DNA of 64,000 nucleotides from Hoeflea_A sp965204935 (GTDB lineage Bacteria > Pseudomonadota > Alphaproteobacteria > Rhizobiales > Rhizobiaceae), in the NCBI RefSeq assembly GCF_965204935.1, contig NZ_CBDBFO010000002.1; one strand, 5' to 3'. The notes beneath the pieces were generated by a model. That model saw nothing but the letters and a program-made list of their open reading frames with translations. It searched no databases and had not been told where the DNA came from. Below, in pieces: positions 1 to 7,797 of the stretch. Positions within the stretch are counted from its first letter, which is position 1; the number at the start of each line of letters is the position of its first letter. A program made the translations under genes and the position numbers.

Positions 1-542
1 CTGAGGCTGAGAGCGGCACCAACGCCGATCGCGCCGCCGCCAAGGATGAGTACGCTTGCATCCTCCAGGCCGACATATGACGCGCGCTTCGCCAGCCGCG
101 TGGCGTGCCACCCGCAGGCAATCGGTTCGGCGAGCGCGGCAATGTCGAAAGAGACCGCGTCGGGTATCTCAAAGAGGTTCCCCGGCGGCACCGCGATCAT
201 CTCGGCAAAGGCGCCCTCGCGCGGTTTCATCGACAGGATTTGCCTGTCCGCGCAGAGGTTTTCACGGCCTGACCTGCAGGCTTTGCACACACCGCATGTG
301 ACCAGCGGATTGACGGTAACCCGCTTGCCCGCAAGGTCCCCGGTCAATACGACGCCGGCGGCTTCGTGGCCGAGGATCAGGGGCGCCGGCCGGCGATCGT
401 CATGCCCGAGAAACGCATGCATGTCGGAGCCGCAGATGCCGACGCTCTCTACCCCGACGACAGCGTTTCCGTCGCCCGGCTCCGGATCCGGCACGTCCTT
501 GAACGCAAGGTGCTTCTCCCCCTCGTAAACAAGCGCTTTCAT
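1..542 (-). CDS. Zinc-dependent alcohol dehydrogenase, C-terminal part cut by window edge
   Basis: This is the N-terminal part of a medium-chain zinc dehydrogenase; the gene runs out of the window on the left. The catalytic-zinc motif GHEAAG and the structural-zinc cysteines CGVCKACRSGRENLC are present, followed by the Rossmann motif GGGAIG near the edge. The ATG at 542 overlaps the TGA of the upstream SDR gene (ATGA), so the two are translationally coupled. With the SDR and HisD-family genes it forms a set resembling hpsNOP of DHPS-degrading bacteria, where it would take the HpsP-like role, oxidising one DHPS enantiomer at C2. That role is inferred from context. The family is broad, and polyol or idonate dehydrogenase is an alternative. 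Confidence 0.85.
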   Translation of the reverse strand, partial: MKALVYEGEKHLAFKDVPDPEPGDGNAVVGVESVGICGSDMHAFLGHDDRRPAPLILGHEAAGVVLTGDLAGKRVTVNPLVTCGVCKACRSGRENLCADRQILSMKPREGAFAEMIAVPPGNLFEIPDAVSFDIAALAEPIACGWHATRLAKRASYVGLEDASVLILGGGAIGVGAALSL

Positions 543-1303
543 TTTGCCGTAAAACCCCCATCGACCATCAGCACCTGACCAGTCACATAGCGCGAGGCAT
601 CGGAGCACAGGAACAGCATCGGTCCGTCAATATCGTCAGCCTCTCCATTGCGGCCGATGCAGGTCTGCGCGGCGTTGCGCCGTGCGCGCTCCGGATCGTC
701 GAACACGGCCGCGGTGAGTTCGGTGCGGAAGAATCCGGGTCCAATGGCATTCACATTGATCCCGAATTGCGACCAGCTCTCTGCCATGGACCGCGTCAGC
801 TGGCCGATGGCCGCCTTCGAGGCGCCGTAGGAAACGCCGCCGGAGAACGCCCTTGTCGTCTGGAGCGAAGCAAAATTGACGATCCGGCCCCACTGCTTTT
901 CCTTCATTGCCGGCACGAAAGCCTGGCTGAGGAAGAAAGGTGCGGCAAGGTTGAGATCCAGCGTAAAATTCCAGGCTTGCGGTGTCACGTCATCCGCGTG
1001 CTCGCGCGTGTTGATGCCGGCTGCATTGACGAGAATATCGGGTGCGCCGAATTTGCCGGCGACCGATCGTGCTAGCTCCGGGAGTTCGTCGCGCCGTGCA
1101 AGGTCAAAGGGCACGATCGCCGCGTCACCTGCAACGCCCGATTGCCATTCCTCCAGCTGGTCGGCGCGCCGCGCGACACCGACGACGCGGGCGCCGGCCC
1201 TGCACAGCGTGTCCGCGGTGCGCCGGCCCAGCCCCGAACTTGCGCCCGTAACGCAGGCGATCCTGCCGGTCAGATCAAAAAGCTTGGCTGCATCATCCGA
1301 CAT
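539..1303 (-). CDS. SDR family oxidoreductase (HpsO-like by context)
   Basis: A 254-residue classical short-chain dehydrogenase. It has the NAD(P)-binding motif TGASSGLG near residue 20, the structural NAAG motif, a catalytic Ser in NFASLQ and the YGASK Tyr/Lys pair, and ends with the usual VDGGF tail. The ATG lies 3 bases after the stop of the HisD-family gene, and its own stop overlaps the start of the zinc dehydrogenase, so the three genes form a tight operon. In known DHPS catabolism two extra dehydrogenases interconvert the DHPS enantiomers through a ketone; this gene fits one of them. The sequence alone does not fix the substrate, and gluconate- or 3-oxoacyl-type SDRs look similar. Confidence 0.85.
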   Translation of the reverse strand: MSDDAAKLFDLTGRIACVTGASSGLGRRTADTLCRAGARVVGVARRADQLEEWQSGVAGDAAIVPFDLARRDELPELARSVAGKFGAPDILVNAAGINTREHADDVTPQAWNFTLDLNLAAPFFLSQAFVPAMKEKQWGRIVNFASLQTTRAFSGGVSYGASKAAIGQLTRSMAESWSQFGINVNAIGPGFFRTELTAAVFDDPERARRNAAQTCIGRNGEADDIDGPMLFLCSDASRYVTGQVLMVDGGFTAK

Positions 1304-1306
1304 AAA

Positions 1307-2614
1307 TCATTCCTGCGCCGAAAGATCGAAGCGCTCATCCGGAAAATACTTCTTCAGGCGAATGTCGGCGGTCCGGGCATGGCCTTCCATGCCTTCCAGC
1401 CGCGAGATGCGTGCGGTCGCCTCGGCAACGGGCTTCGCACCCTCCCGCGTCGACCTCTGCCAGGTAACGATCTTCATGTATTTGTGGACCGAAAGGCCGC
1501 CCGTGTAGCTGGCGGCACCGGATGTCGGCAAAACATGGTTCGTGCCGGAGGCCTTGTCACCGAACGCGACCGTTGTTTCCTCACCGAGGAAAAGCGAGCC
1601 GTAGCACTGCAGCCGATCCAGCCACCAGTGCAGATCTTGTGCCTGGACGGTCAGGTGTTCCGGGGCATATTCGTCAGCCGTCGCGGCCATCTCCTCGCGG
1701 TCGCTGCAAAGCACGACCTCCGCATAGTCACGCCAAGCGGCCTCGGCGTTATTGCTGTTGATCTCGGGAAGATCCGCGATCAGATCCGGTACAAGCGCAA
1801 GAACCTTCTCGGCAAGTGCGCGGTCATCGGTGACCAGCCAGACGGGAGAATTGTAGCCGTGCTCGGCCTGTCCGACGAGATCCGCCGCAACAATCGCCGC
1901 GTCGGCGGTTCCGTCGGCGATGATCAGGCTGTCCGTCGGCCCGGCAAACATGTCGATCCCAACCCGGCCGTAAAGGATCCGCTTTGCTTCGGCAACAAAC
2001 TGGTTGCCGGGGCCGACCAGGATATCGGCACTGGGCAGGCCAAACAAACCGAATGCCATCGCGGCGACGCCCTGGACACCGCCCATCGCCAGAATTTTGT
2101 CTGCGCCGCAGAGATCGGCCGTGTAGACAACTGCCGGTGCAATGCCGATACCGGGCCGCGGCGGCGAGCAGGCAAGGATGCGATGGCAGCCAGCGACCTT
2201 GGCCGTCGTAACCGTCATGATGGCCGAGGCTATGTGGCTGTATCGTCCGCCCGGTATGTAGCAGCCGGCCGCACCACAGGGGATGCTTTTTTGCCCGGCG
2301 ACGAGACCCGGGACGATTTCGACCTCGATGTCTTTCAGGGTTTCGCGCTGGGCCTCGGCGAAACGGCGCACATTGTCATGCGCAAATCGGATGTCGTCCT
2401 TCAGCTTCTCCGGAACCTGTGCCGAGGCCGCTTCGATCTCGTCGCGGCTGAGAACGACACTTCCGTCATAATTGTCGAACTTTGCTGCATATTCGAGTGC
2501 CTTTTGATCGCCGCCGGCTTCGATGTCATCAAGGATTTCCTGCACCGTGGCACGCACATCCGTGGTCTCGCTGGTGGGGGTAACGGGTGCCTTCTTCAGA
2601 TATGCGCGGGGCAT
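1307..2614 (-). CDS. hpsN: HisD-family dehydrogenase, likely sulfopropanediol (DHPS) 3-dehydrogenase
   Basis: A 435-residue member of the histidinol dehydrogenase fold. Family zinc ligands and catalytic residues are visible: Gln and His in GQAEHG, Glu-His in APEHL, Asp in GDKASGTNH, and a C-terminal His in EGMEGH. It is not next to his genes. It heads an operon with an SDR and a zinc dehydrogenase, the arrangement known for hpsN, whose product oxidises (R)-2,3-dihydroxypropane-1-sulfonate to sulfolactate with NAD+. Two adjacent ATGs occur at 2617 and 2614; GAGGAGG ends one base before the first, so the second is the better start. Two LacI-type operators lie about 135 to 170 bp upstream. A true histidinol dehydrogenase is less likely because of the operon partners. 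Confidence 0.75.
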   Translation of the reverse strand: MPRAYLKKAPVTPTSETTDVRATVQEILDDIEAGGDQKALEYAAKFDNYDGSVVLSRDEIEAASAQVPEKLKDDIRFAHDNVRRFAEAQRETLKDIEVEIVPGLVAGQKSIPCGAAGCYIPGGRYSHIASAIMTVTTAKVAGCHRILACSPPRPGIGIAPAVVYTADLCGADKILAMGGVQGVAAMAFGLFGLPSADILVGPGNQFVAEAKRILYGRVGIDMFAGPTDSLIIADGTADAAIVAADLVGQAEHGYNSPVWLVTDDRALAEKVLALVPDLIADLPEINSNNAEAAWRDYAEVVLCSDREEMAATADEYAPEHLTVQAQDLHWWLDRLQCYGSLFLGEETTVAFGDKASGTNHVLPTSGAASYTGGLSVHKYMKIVTWQRSTREGAKPVAEATARISRLEGMEGHARTADIRLKKYFPDERFDLSAQE

Positions 2615-2617
2615 CAT

Positions 2618-2992
2618 GCCTCCTCGTCAAATGATTTTGAAACAATGCCGCTCAAGGGCGGAACGGATATTATTACAGCAAAAGGCATGGTTCGAACGCG
2701 GTGGCAAATGCGGCACTCAAACCAGCCAGAACCAGCGGTGACGTGTAATGTAAGCGCTTGCAGGCTGAAATGTAAAGGCTTGCATTCTGGCTTTCGCGTA
2801 CAGGATCGACACGGGCGGCAGCGCGCTCGAAGTCATCAAAGCGGATCGGGGTGTCATCGGCTGCCGGCGCGATGAAAGGAGCAAGGTCAATCGATATCCG
2901 GGTTCCACCGGATATACCGATCACCGGGTTGACGACATCAACCGTATTGGATCCCGGTGTGACGACAGCGCGTGCCGCATCACCCGTGACGG
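2618..2992 (-). other. 375-bp gap between Omp gene and hpsN, with a possible gene remnant
   Basis: Besides the operators, the part at about 2800-2992 reads open on the minus strand from just after a TAA inside the end of the Omp gene, in a different frame. The codons look gene-like (GC-rich third positions) and encode segments such as APAADDTPIRFDDFERAAA. There is no ATG with a ribosome-binding site; only a GTG at 2924 could start it. The reading continues through the operators to about 2673, where it looks non-coding. It may be a decayed gene fragment or chance. No family was recognised. Confidence 0.3.
2749..2784. promoter_or_regulatory. Two tandem LacI-family-type operators upstream of hpsN
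   Basis: TGTAAGCGCTTGCA at 2749-2762 and TGTAAAGGCTTGCA at 2771-2784 are spaced 22 bp, two helical turns. The first fits the generic LacI-family pattern TGnAAnCGnTTnCA, with a central CG and near-perfect dyad symmetry; the second differs only in the centre. They lie in the gap ahead of the hpsN operon. No LacI-family gene is in this window, so the regulator would be encoded elsewhere, possibly just beyond the left edge. Confidence 0.65.
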
Positions 2993-5044
2993 CTACAGTT
3001 GTGGCGGCGCGTTAAACTTGTAGTTCAGCCCGACCCGGAACAGGTGCGCGTCGAAGCCGAATTCGACCTCCTGGTTTGCGGTCGTATTATAAACCAGGTT
3101 CTTGTCGGCGGTGACGAGATAGAGATATTCCGACTTGAACGACCAGCGGTCCGAAAGCCGCGCCTCGACGCCGGCGCCGGCCACGAGGCCCGGTTGTGTG
3201 CCGCTCCAGGCGATGTCATCATTATTGTCGACCGAACACGGAGTAGAGCTATTGCCGCAATGCTCGACGCCGGCCAGCGCCAGCCCGCCGGTCACATAGG
3301 CCATGGCCCTGTCATTGGCGACACCCATGCGTCCGCGCACCGTCGCCAGCCAGTCCATATTGGATTTGACATAACCGCCGTCAGGCTCACTTCCCTCGAA
3401 GAATGTTCTGCCTTCGCTGAAACCCGTCCAGCTCACATCGCCCTCGAGACCGAAGACAAATCCGCCCCGCTGGTGGTTGTAACCGGCCTGGGCGCCGGCG
3501 ATGCCGGCAAAGCCGTGCTGATCGACATCGGCATCCGGACCCTTAAACATAGCCCAGCTCCAGTCCATGGTGCGTCCGTTGAAGGCGCCGATGCCGCCGC
3601 TCACGCCGGCATAAACGCCCTGCCAGGGCCCGCCAGACGGGATGTCGGATCCGCCCGTCGGCAAACCACCGAGGTGATAGTTCAGGCCGACCCGGAAAAT
3701 ATGCGCATCGAAGCCGAAATCGATGTCCTGATCCTCAGCCGTATTGTAGACAATGTTCTTGTCTGCGGTCACGAGATAGAGATATTCCGACTTGAAGGAC
3801 CAGCGGTCCGACAGCCGCGCCTCGACGCCGGCGCCGGCAACAAGGCCCGGCAGCGTGCCGCTCCAGGCGATATCGTCATCACCATCGATCGAGCAGGGGC
3901 TGGCGTGATTGTTGTTGGCGCAATGCTCAACACCGGCCAGGGCCAGGCCGCCGGTCACATAGGCCACCGCCTGGTCATTGGCGACACCCAATCGCCCGCG
4001 CACCGTCGCCAGCCAGTCCATGTTGGACTTGACGTAGCTATCGAGAGTGGTCAAATCGAGGAACGTTCTTTCTTCGCTAAAACCGGTCCAGCTCACATCG
4101 CCCTCAAGGCCGAAGACAAGGCCGCCCCGCTGGTAATTGTAACCAACCTGGGCGCCGAATATTCCCGCAAAATCGCGCTGATCGATATCGCCGTCAGGAT
4201 CCGTAAAGGTGCCACGATCCCAATCCGTCACCCGCCCGTTGAAGGAGCCGATGCCGCCGCTCACGCCGGCGTAAAGGCCCTGCCAGGGACCACCCGCATA
4301 CATGTCGTTGCCGCCGCCCGTCGGCAATCCGCCCAGGTGATAGTTCAGCCCGACCCGGAAAATATGCGCATCGAAGCCGAAATCGATGTCCTGACCGGCG
4401 GTTGTATCGTAGAAGATGTTCTTGTCGGCGGTGACGAGATAGAGATATTCCGACTTGAACGACCAGCGGTCCGAAAGCCGCGCCTCGACGCCGGCGCCGG
4501 CCACGAGGCCCGGTTGTGTGCCGCTCCAGGCGATGTCATCATTATTGTCGACCGAACACGGAGTAGAGCTATTGCCGCAATGCTCGACGCCGGCCAGCGC
4601 CAGCCCGCCGGTCACATAGGCCATGGCCCTGTCATTGGCGACACCCATGCGTCCGCGCACCGTCGCCAGCCAGTCCATGTTCGCCTTGACGTATTGTTCG
4701 CCAAAACGAGCCTGATAACTTCGGCCTTCATTGAAGCCCGTCCAACTCACATCGCCTTCAAGGCCGATGACAAGACCGCCGAGCTGGTAGTTGTAGCCCG
4801 CCTGGGCGCCGAAGACACCGGCAAAGCCGCGCAGATCGAAATCGCCGTCCGGATTGACAAAGATGTCGCGGCCCCAGTCCATGGCGCGCCCGTTGAACGA
4901 GCCGATCCCGCCGCTGACGCCGCCGTAGAAACCTTCCCATGTATTCGGCGAAGGCTCGTCTGCCCACGTTGGCCCAATACAGAGGCTGACCGAAACCATG
5001 GCCGCTGATGCCAAGAATATTGACCGGACGCCATTACCCATCAT
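2993..5044 (-). CDS. Outer-membrane protein with three tandem Omp25/31-type beta-barrel domains
   Basis: A 683-residue protein. A signal peptide (cleavage likely after TWA, near residue 30) is followed by three homologous units of about 217 to 220 residues, beginning at FYGGVSGGIG, LYAGVSGGIG and VYAGVSGGIG. Each has the features of rhizobial Omp25/Omp31 or OmpA-like 8-strand barrels: GAQAGYN and GLEGDVSW hairpins, WLATVRGR.GVA, AYVTGGLALAGVEHC, and a final strand HIFRVGLNYHLGG. The last unit ends LFRVGLNYKF and then APPQL. Family members normally have a single barrel of about 200 to 280 residues, so this is a triplication within one chain. Each unit carries two Cys that may form a disulfide. 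The ATG at 5044 is preceded by AAGGGA; a TTG at 5047 is in frame. It is probably monocistronic. Confidence 0.85.
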   Translation of the reverse strand: MMGNGVRSIFLASAAMVSVSLCIGPTWADEPSPNTWEGFYGGVSGGIGSFNGRAMDWGRDIFVNPDGDFDLRGFAGVFGAQAGYNYQLGGLVIGLEGDVSWTGFNEGRSYQARFGEQYVKANMDWLATVRGRMGVANDRAMAYVTGGLALAGVEHCGNSSTPCSVDNNDDIAWSGTQPGLVAGAGVEARLSDRWSFKSEYLYLVTADKNIFYDTTAGQDIDFGFDAHIFRVGLNYHLGGLPTGGGNDMYAGGPWQGLYAGVSGGIGSFNGRVTDWDRGTFTDPDGDIDQRDFAGIFGAQVGYNYQRGGLVFGLEGDVSWTGFSEERTFLDLTTLDSYVKSNMDWLATVRGRLGVANDQAVAYVTGGLALAGVEHCANNNHASPCSIDGDDDIAWSGTLPGLVAGAGVEARLSDRWSFKSEYLYLVTADKNIVYNTAEDQDIDFGFDAHIFRVGLNYHLGGLPTGGSDIPSGGPWQGVYAGVSGGIGAFNGRTMDWSWAMFKGPDADVDQHGFAGIAGAQAGYNHQRGGFVFGLEGDVSWTGFSEGRTFFEGSEPDGGYVKSNMDWLATVRGRMGVANDRAMAYVTGGLALAGVEHCGNSSTPCSVDNNDDIAWSGTQPGLVAGAGVEARLSDRWSFKSEYLYLVTADKNLVYNTTANQEVEFGFDAHLFRVGLNYKFNAPPQL
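3098..3358. repeat. Exact 261-bp repeat, copy in barrel domain 3
   Basis: This segment is identical base for base to 4418-4678, exactly 1320 bp (two barrel units) away. Sequence on both sides diverges at once: 3359 is a where 4679 is g, and bases before 3098 differ at several positions. The middle barrel unit at the equivalent place carries many substitutions. The sharp borders suggest recent gene conversion between the first and third units. Confidence 0.9.
4418..4678. repeat. Exact 261-bp repeat, copy in barrel domain 1
   Basis: Partner of 3098-3358. It encodes the part of the first barrel unit from MDWLATVRGR to about SEYLYLVTADKN, including the two conserved Cys. No mismatch was found on line-by-line comparison. 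Confidence 0.9.
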
Positions 5045-5229
5045 CAAGCAATCCCTTAAAATATGTCGCTGGTCAAAATGCTTGATTCATCGCATCGGTT
5101 CAACGCCTTCTGCGCGATTTAGCGCTACAAGCTGCACTCACTGGTAGAAACGGCAAGCGGTGTTGCGTCTCGGCAACAGTCTGCGGTTTATGGCCTTCAA
5201 AGCCGGCCTGGTTCCACAAGAAAAGTTGC

Positions 5230-6849
5230 CTAGAGACCCATCACCAGATCCGCGCATCGGTCTCCCAGCATCATGGCCGGCGCGTTGGTGTTGCCGGCAT
5301 TGATGTTGGGAACGGCGGACATGTCGCAGACCCGCAGCTTTTCAATCCCGCGCACACGCATTCGCGCATCGAGAACGGCCATCGGATCACCGTCCGCCCC
5401 CATGCGCGCTGTGCTGGCCGGATGATAGTTCGTTTTGACGAAACGCTTGCAGTGGGCCTCAAGCGCGGCATCGGACAGATCGTCCGGAGACGGGATCGCG
5501 ACCCTTTCGATCCGTTCCGCCAGCGGATGTGTCGCGAATGCCCGCAGGAAGAAGCGCTGTCCGGCGATCATGTCCTTCATGTCGTCGCGATCCTTCAAGA
5601 GGTTCGGCGAAACCACCGGCATTGCCGATGGATCGGATGATGCGAGCCGCACCTCTCCGCGCGACCGCGGCTTCACCACCACGGTGGTGACGGTCAGCCC
5701 GTAGCCGTCCTCGACAAGGTCGAGCGTGTCGCGGTCAAGATAAACGATCGGAACACAGAATGCCTGGATCGTCGGCGGTGCGTCGACATCGTCGGGATTG
5801 ACGAAAGCGCCGGCCTCGACGCCGGCTGAAGTCACGGGACCCGATCCAAACAGCTTGAACTGCAGACCGTTCTTCAGCATGCGCCAGCCATCGCCCTGCC
5901 TGTAATATCCGTACGGGCCGTTCGCGAGCGCCGTGATTGGCACTTCGGGATGATCGATCAGATTCTGTCCGACCCCGGGAAGATCGGCTTCACAGTCAAT
6001 GCCATGCTGAGCAAGGTGATCGGCCGGTCCGATGCCGGAGAGCATCAGCACTTTCGGCGTCACCAGCGCGCCGCTCGAAACCATGATCTCTCCGTCGCAA
6101 AGGACGGTTCTCCTCTCACCACGTTTGTCCTTGTAGACAACGCCGACGGCACGGCCATTCTCGACGATGATTTTCTGCACTTCGCAGCGCAGCCGGACCG
6201 TCAGATTTGGGTTCCGCTCCTGCGGCGCCACATAGGCATAGGCGGCGGAACTGCGTTTTCCGTGACGGTTCATGAACTGGTAGAAGCCGACGCCGCGCTG
6301 GCTCTGCCCGTTGAAGTCGGAATTGAACGGCTCACCCATGGCCTGCACAGCCTGGACGAACCAGCGGGAGAACTGGTCGATATGGCCGGGATCCGATACC
6401 AGCATCGGTCCTTTCGTGCCGTGATACTGGCCGTTCAGCCGGTTGTTGCTTTCCATGCGGACGAAATGCGGAAGCACGTCGTCCCAGCCCCATCCGACAC
6501 GGTCATTGTTTCCGCGCAGCGTGTCGTCCCATTCATCGTAGTCGGACGGCCTGCCCCGCATGTAGACCTGCGCATTGACTGAGGAGCCCCCGCCAAGCAC
6601 ATGGCCCTGCGGAATATCATGGACGCGGCCATCGAGGTGATCCTGCGGCGACGTCCTGTGATAGCGCATGTATTTCGAACCGTTGATCATCTTGAAGATG
6701 CCCGGAGGCATATCGAGCAACGGGTGCCGGTGGGAATATCCGGCTTCCAGCAGGAGGACGCGTGCGCCGCCGTCGCTCGCAAGACGGGCCGCCGCCACGC
6801 AGCCGGCGGAGCCGCCACCCACGACGATATAATCAAAAGTTTCTGTCAT
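5230..6849 (-). CDS. GMC family FAD oxidoreductase (choline-dehydrogenase-like)
   Basis: A 539-residue glucose-methanol-choline oxidoreductase. The N-terminal ADP-binding motif VVGGGSAGC (residues 9-17) and the GMC signature region GGGSSVNAQVYMRGRPSDYDEW are present, as are the C-terminal active-site His in NYHPASTARMG and the Asn segment NAGNTNAPAMM. The family oxidises alcohols using FAD, usually passing electrons to the respiratory chain. Its ATG overlaps the stop of the GntR regulator gene by 4 bases, so the two form a two-gene operon divergent from the AldA-like dehydrogenase and sugar transporter. It probably catalyses an early oxidation of the sugar or polyol handled there; the substrate is unknown. 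A choline dehydrogenase role is less likely, since no bet genes are nearby. Confidence 0.85.
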   Translation of the reverse strand: MTETFDYIVVGGGSAGCVAAARLASDGGARVLLLEAGYSHRHPLLDMPPGIFKMINGSKYMRYHRTSPQDHLDGRVHDIPQGHVLGGGSSVNAQVYMRGRPSDYDEWDDTLRGNNDRVGWGWDDVLPHFVRMESNNRLNGQYHGTKGPMLVSDPGHIDQFSRWFVQAVQAMGEPFNSDFNGQSQRGVGFYQFMNRHGKRSSAAYAYVAPQERNPNLTVRLRCEVQKIIVENGRAVGVVYKDKRGERRTVLCDGEIMVSSGALVTPKVLMLSGIGPADHLAQHGIDCEADLPGVGQNLIDHPEVPITALANGPYGYYRQGDGWRMLKNGLQFKLFGSGPVTSAGVEAGAFVNPDDVDAPPTIQAFCVPIVYLDRDTLDLVEDGYGLTVTTVVVKPRSRGEVRLASSDPSAMPVVSPNLLKDRDDMKDMIAGQRFFLRAFATHPLAERIERVAIPSPDDLSDAALEAHCKRFVKTNYHPASTARMGADGDPMAVLDARMRVRGIEKLRVCDMSAVPNINAGNTNAPAMMLGDRCADLVMGL

Positions 6850-7586
6850 AACTGCTCTGTATCGAAGGTGACCCGGACATATTCCCAGGCTGCCTTGAGG
6901 TGATTGACCAGAGCTTCCTCGGCGGCATCGGGATCCCGCTCGACAATACCATTGAAAATCGCTTCATGGCTTTTGTAGTTGACCAGATTGCGTTCCGGTG
7001 AACGCAGCATTTTTTCCCAGTGTGGCGCCAGCCAGGATTTGTATCCCTCGTGAATGGCGGGAAAAATCGGGTTCTTTGGAATTCTGTAGAGCACGCCGTG
7101 AAACGCCGTATCGGTTGCGTAGAACGCGTCCGAATTGTTGATCGCGCGCTCATTTGCGGCCAGTGCTTCCCTCAGCAGCGTGATGTCTTCCTTTTGCGCC
7201 GAGAGCGCCGCATCACGAACCAGGGCCCGTTCGATGAATACACGGCTGTCATAGAGGTTCTTGACGCCGCCGCGTTCGCCGAGAAGGTGTCGCACGATCC
7301 CGCCCACCGCGGTAAGAGCCGTCGCATAGTCGGGTTTTTTGACGATCGGACGGTAGCGCGGCTTGCTTTCGATCAGCCCGCGGCTCGACAGGGTCGCGAT
7401 GGCCTCGCGGATGACGGTGCGGCTCGCGTTGAACTGTTCCATCAGGTTGCGTTCGGCGGGCAGTGGCGCGTTGTTTTCCAGTGCACCCGATACGATCAGT
7501 TCTTCCAGCTTGGCGATGACGATATCAGCCGCCCGACCGGACTGTGCGGTTGCGATATCCCGTGTTTCTTGGATGGTTTCGTTCAC
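6846..7586 (-). CDS. GntR/FCD-family transcriptional regulator
   Basis: A 246-residue regulator. The N-terminal winged helix-turn-helix covers about residues 20-90, with the GntR pattern PLPAERNLMEQFNASRTVIREAIATL. The C-terminal all-helical FCD ligand domain carries acidic and His residues such as DTAFH that usually hold a metal and sugar acid. The start is a GTG preceded by GGGAGG 11 bases upstream. It is cotranscribed with the GMC oxidoreductase and divergent from the AldA/ABC operon, and probably represses both through sites in the shared 211-bp gap. Confidence 0.85.
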   Translation of the reverse strand: MNETIQETRDIATAQSGRAADIVIAKLEELIVSGALENNAPLPAERNLMEQFNASRTVIREAIATLSSRGLIESKPRYRPIVKKPDYATALTAVGGIVRHLLGERGGVKNLYDSRVFIERALVRDAALSAQKEDITLLREALAANERAINNSDAFYATDTAFHGVLYRIPKNPIFPAIHEGYKSWLAPHWEKMLRSPERNLVNYKSHEAIFNGIVERDPDAAEEALVNHLKAAWEYVRVTFDTEQL

Positions 7587-7770
7587 TTCAGTTCAAACCT
7601 CCCTGCCCTTCAGACACATGCGTCAATCATCGGCTGACCTCCTATACTGAATATTTGGTATGAATAAAAGTCAAACGGATTGACAATTTTTTCTGAATTT
7701 TCCGATTTTCACAGGATTCGCAAATTTGATATTGACTTTTGGACTGATTAAGATTTTATTTCATTAACTT

Positions 7771-7783
7771 TTGGTCGTACCAA
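7771..7783. promoter_or_regulatory. Probable GntR operator in the divergent gap
   Basis: TTGGTCGTACCAA is a dyad with 5-bp arms (TTGGT / ACCAA) around three bases, just upstream of the AldA-like gene. A related half-site, TTTGGTATGAAT, begins at 7653 near the start of the regulator gene. FCD-type GntR regulators commonly bind TTGGTnnnACCAA-like sites, so these fit control by the adjacent regulator. The rest of 7587-7797 is AT-rich promoter DNA with no other gene seen. Confidence 0.6.
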
Positions 7784-7797
7784 ATAATGGAAACTTG

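Noticed and set aside
1142..2875. A 577-codon plus-strand open frame opposite hpsN
   Set aside because: The minus-strand HisD-family gene has all expected catalytic residues; the opposite frame is a GC-driven artefact.
3098..4678. Repeats in the Omp gene as a CRISPR-like or mobile-element repeat
   Set aside because: The repeats are in frame, 660 or 1320 bp apart and encode complete barrel units, so they are a protein-domain triplication.
2999..5008. A 669-codon open frame on the plus strand opposite the triple-barrel gene
   Set aside because: It is an antisense shadow of a GC-rich repetitive gene; it has no signal, family match or ribosome-binding site, and the minus-strand reading is clearly an outer-membrane protein.
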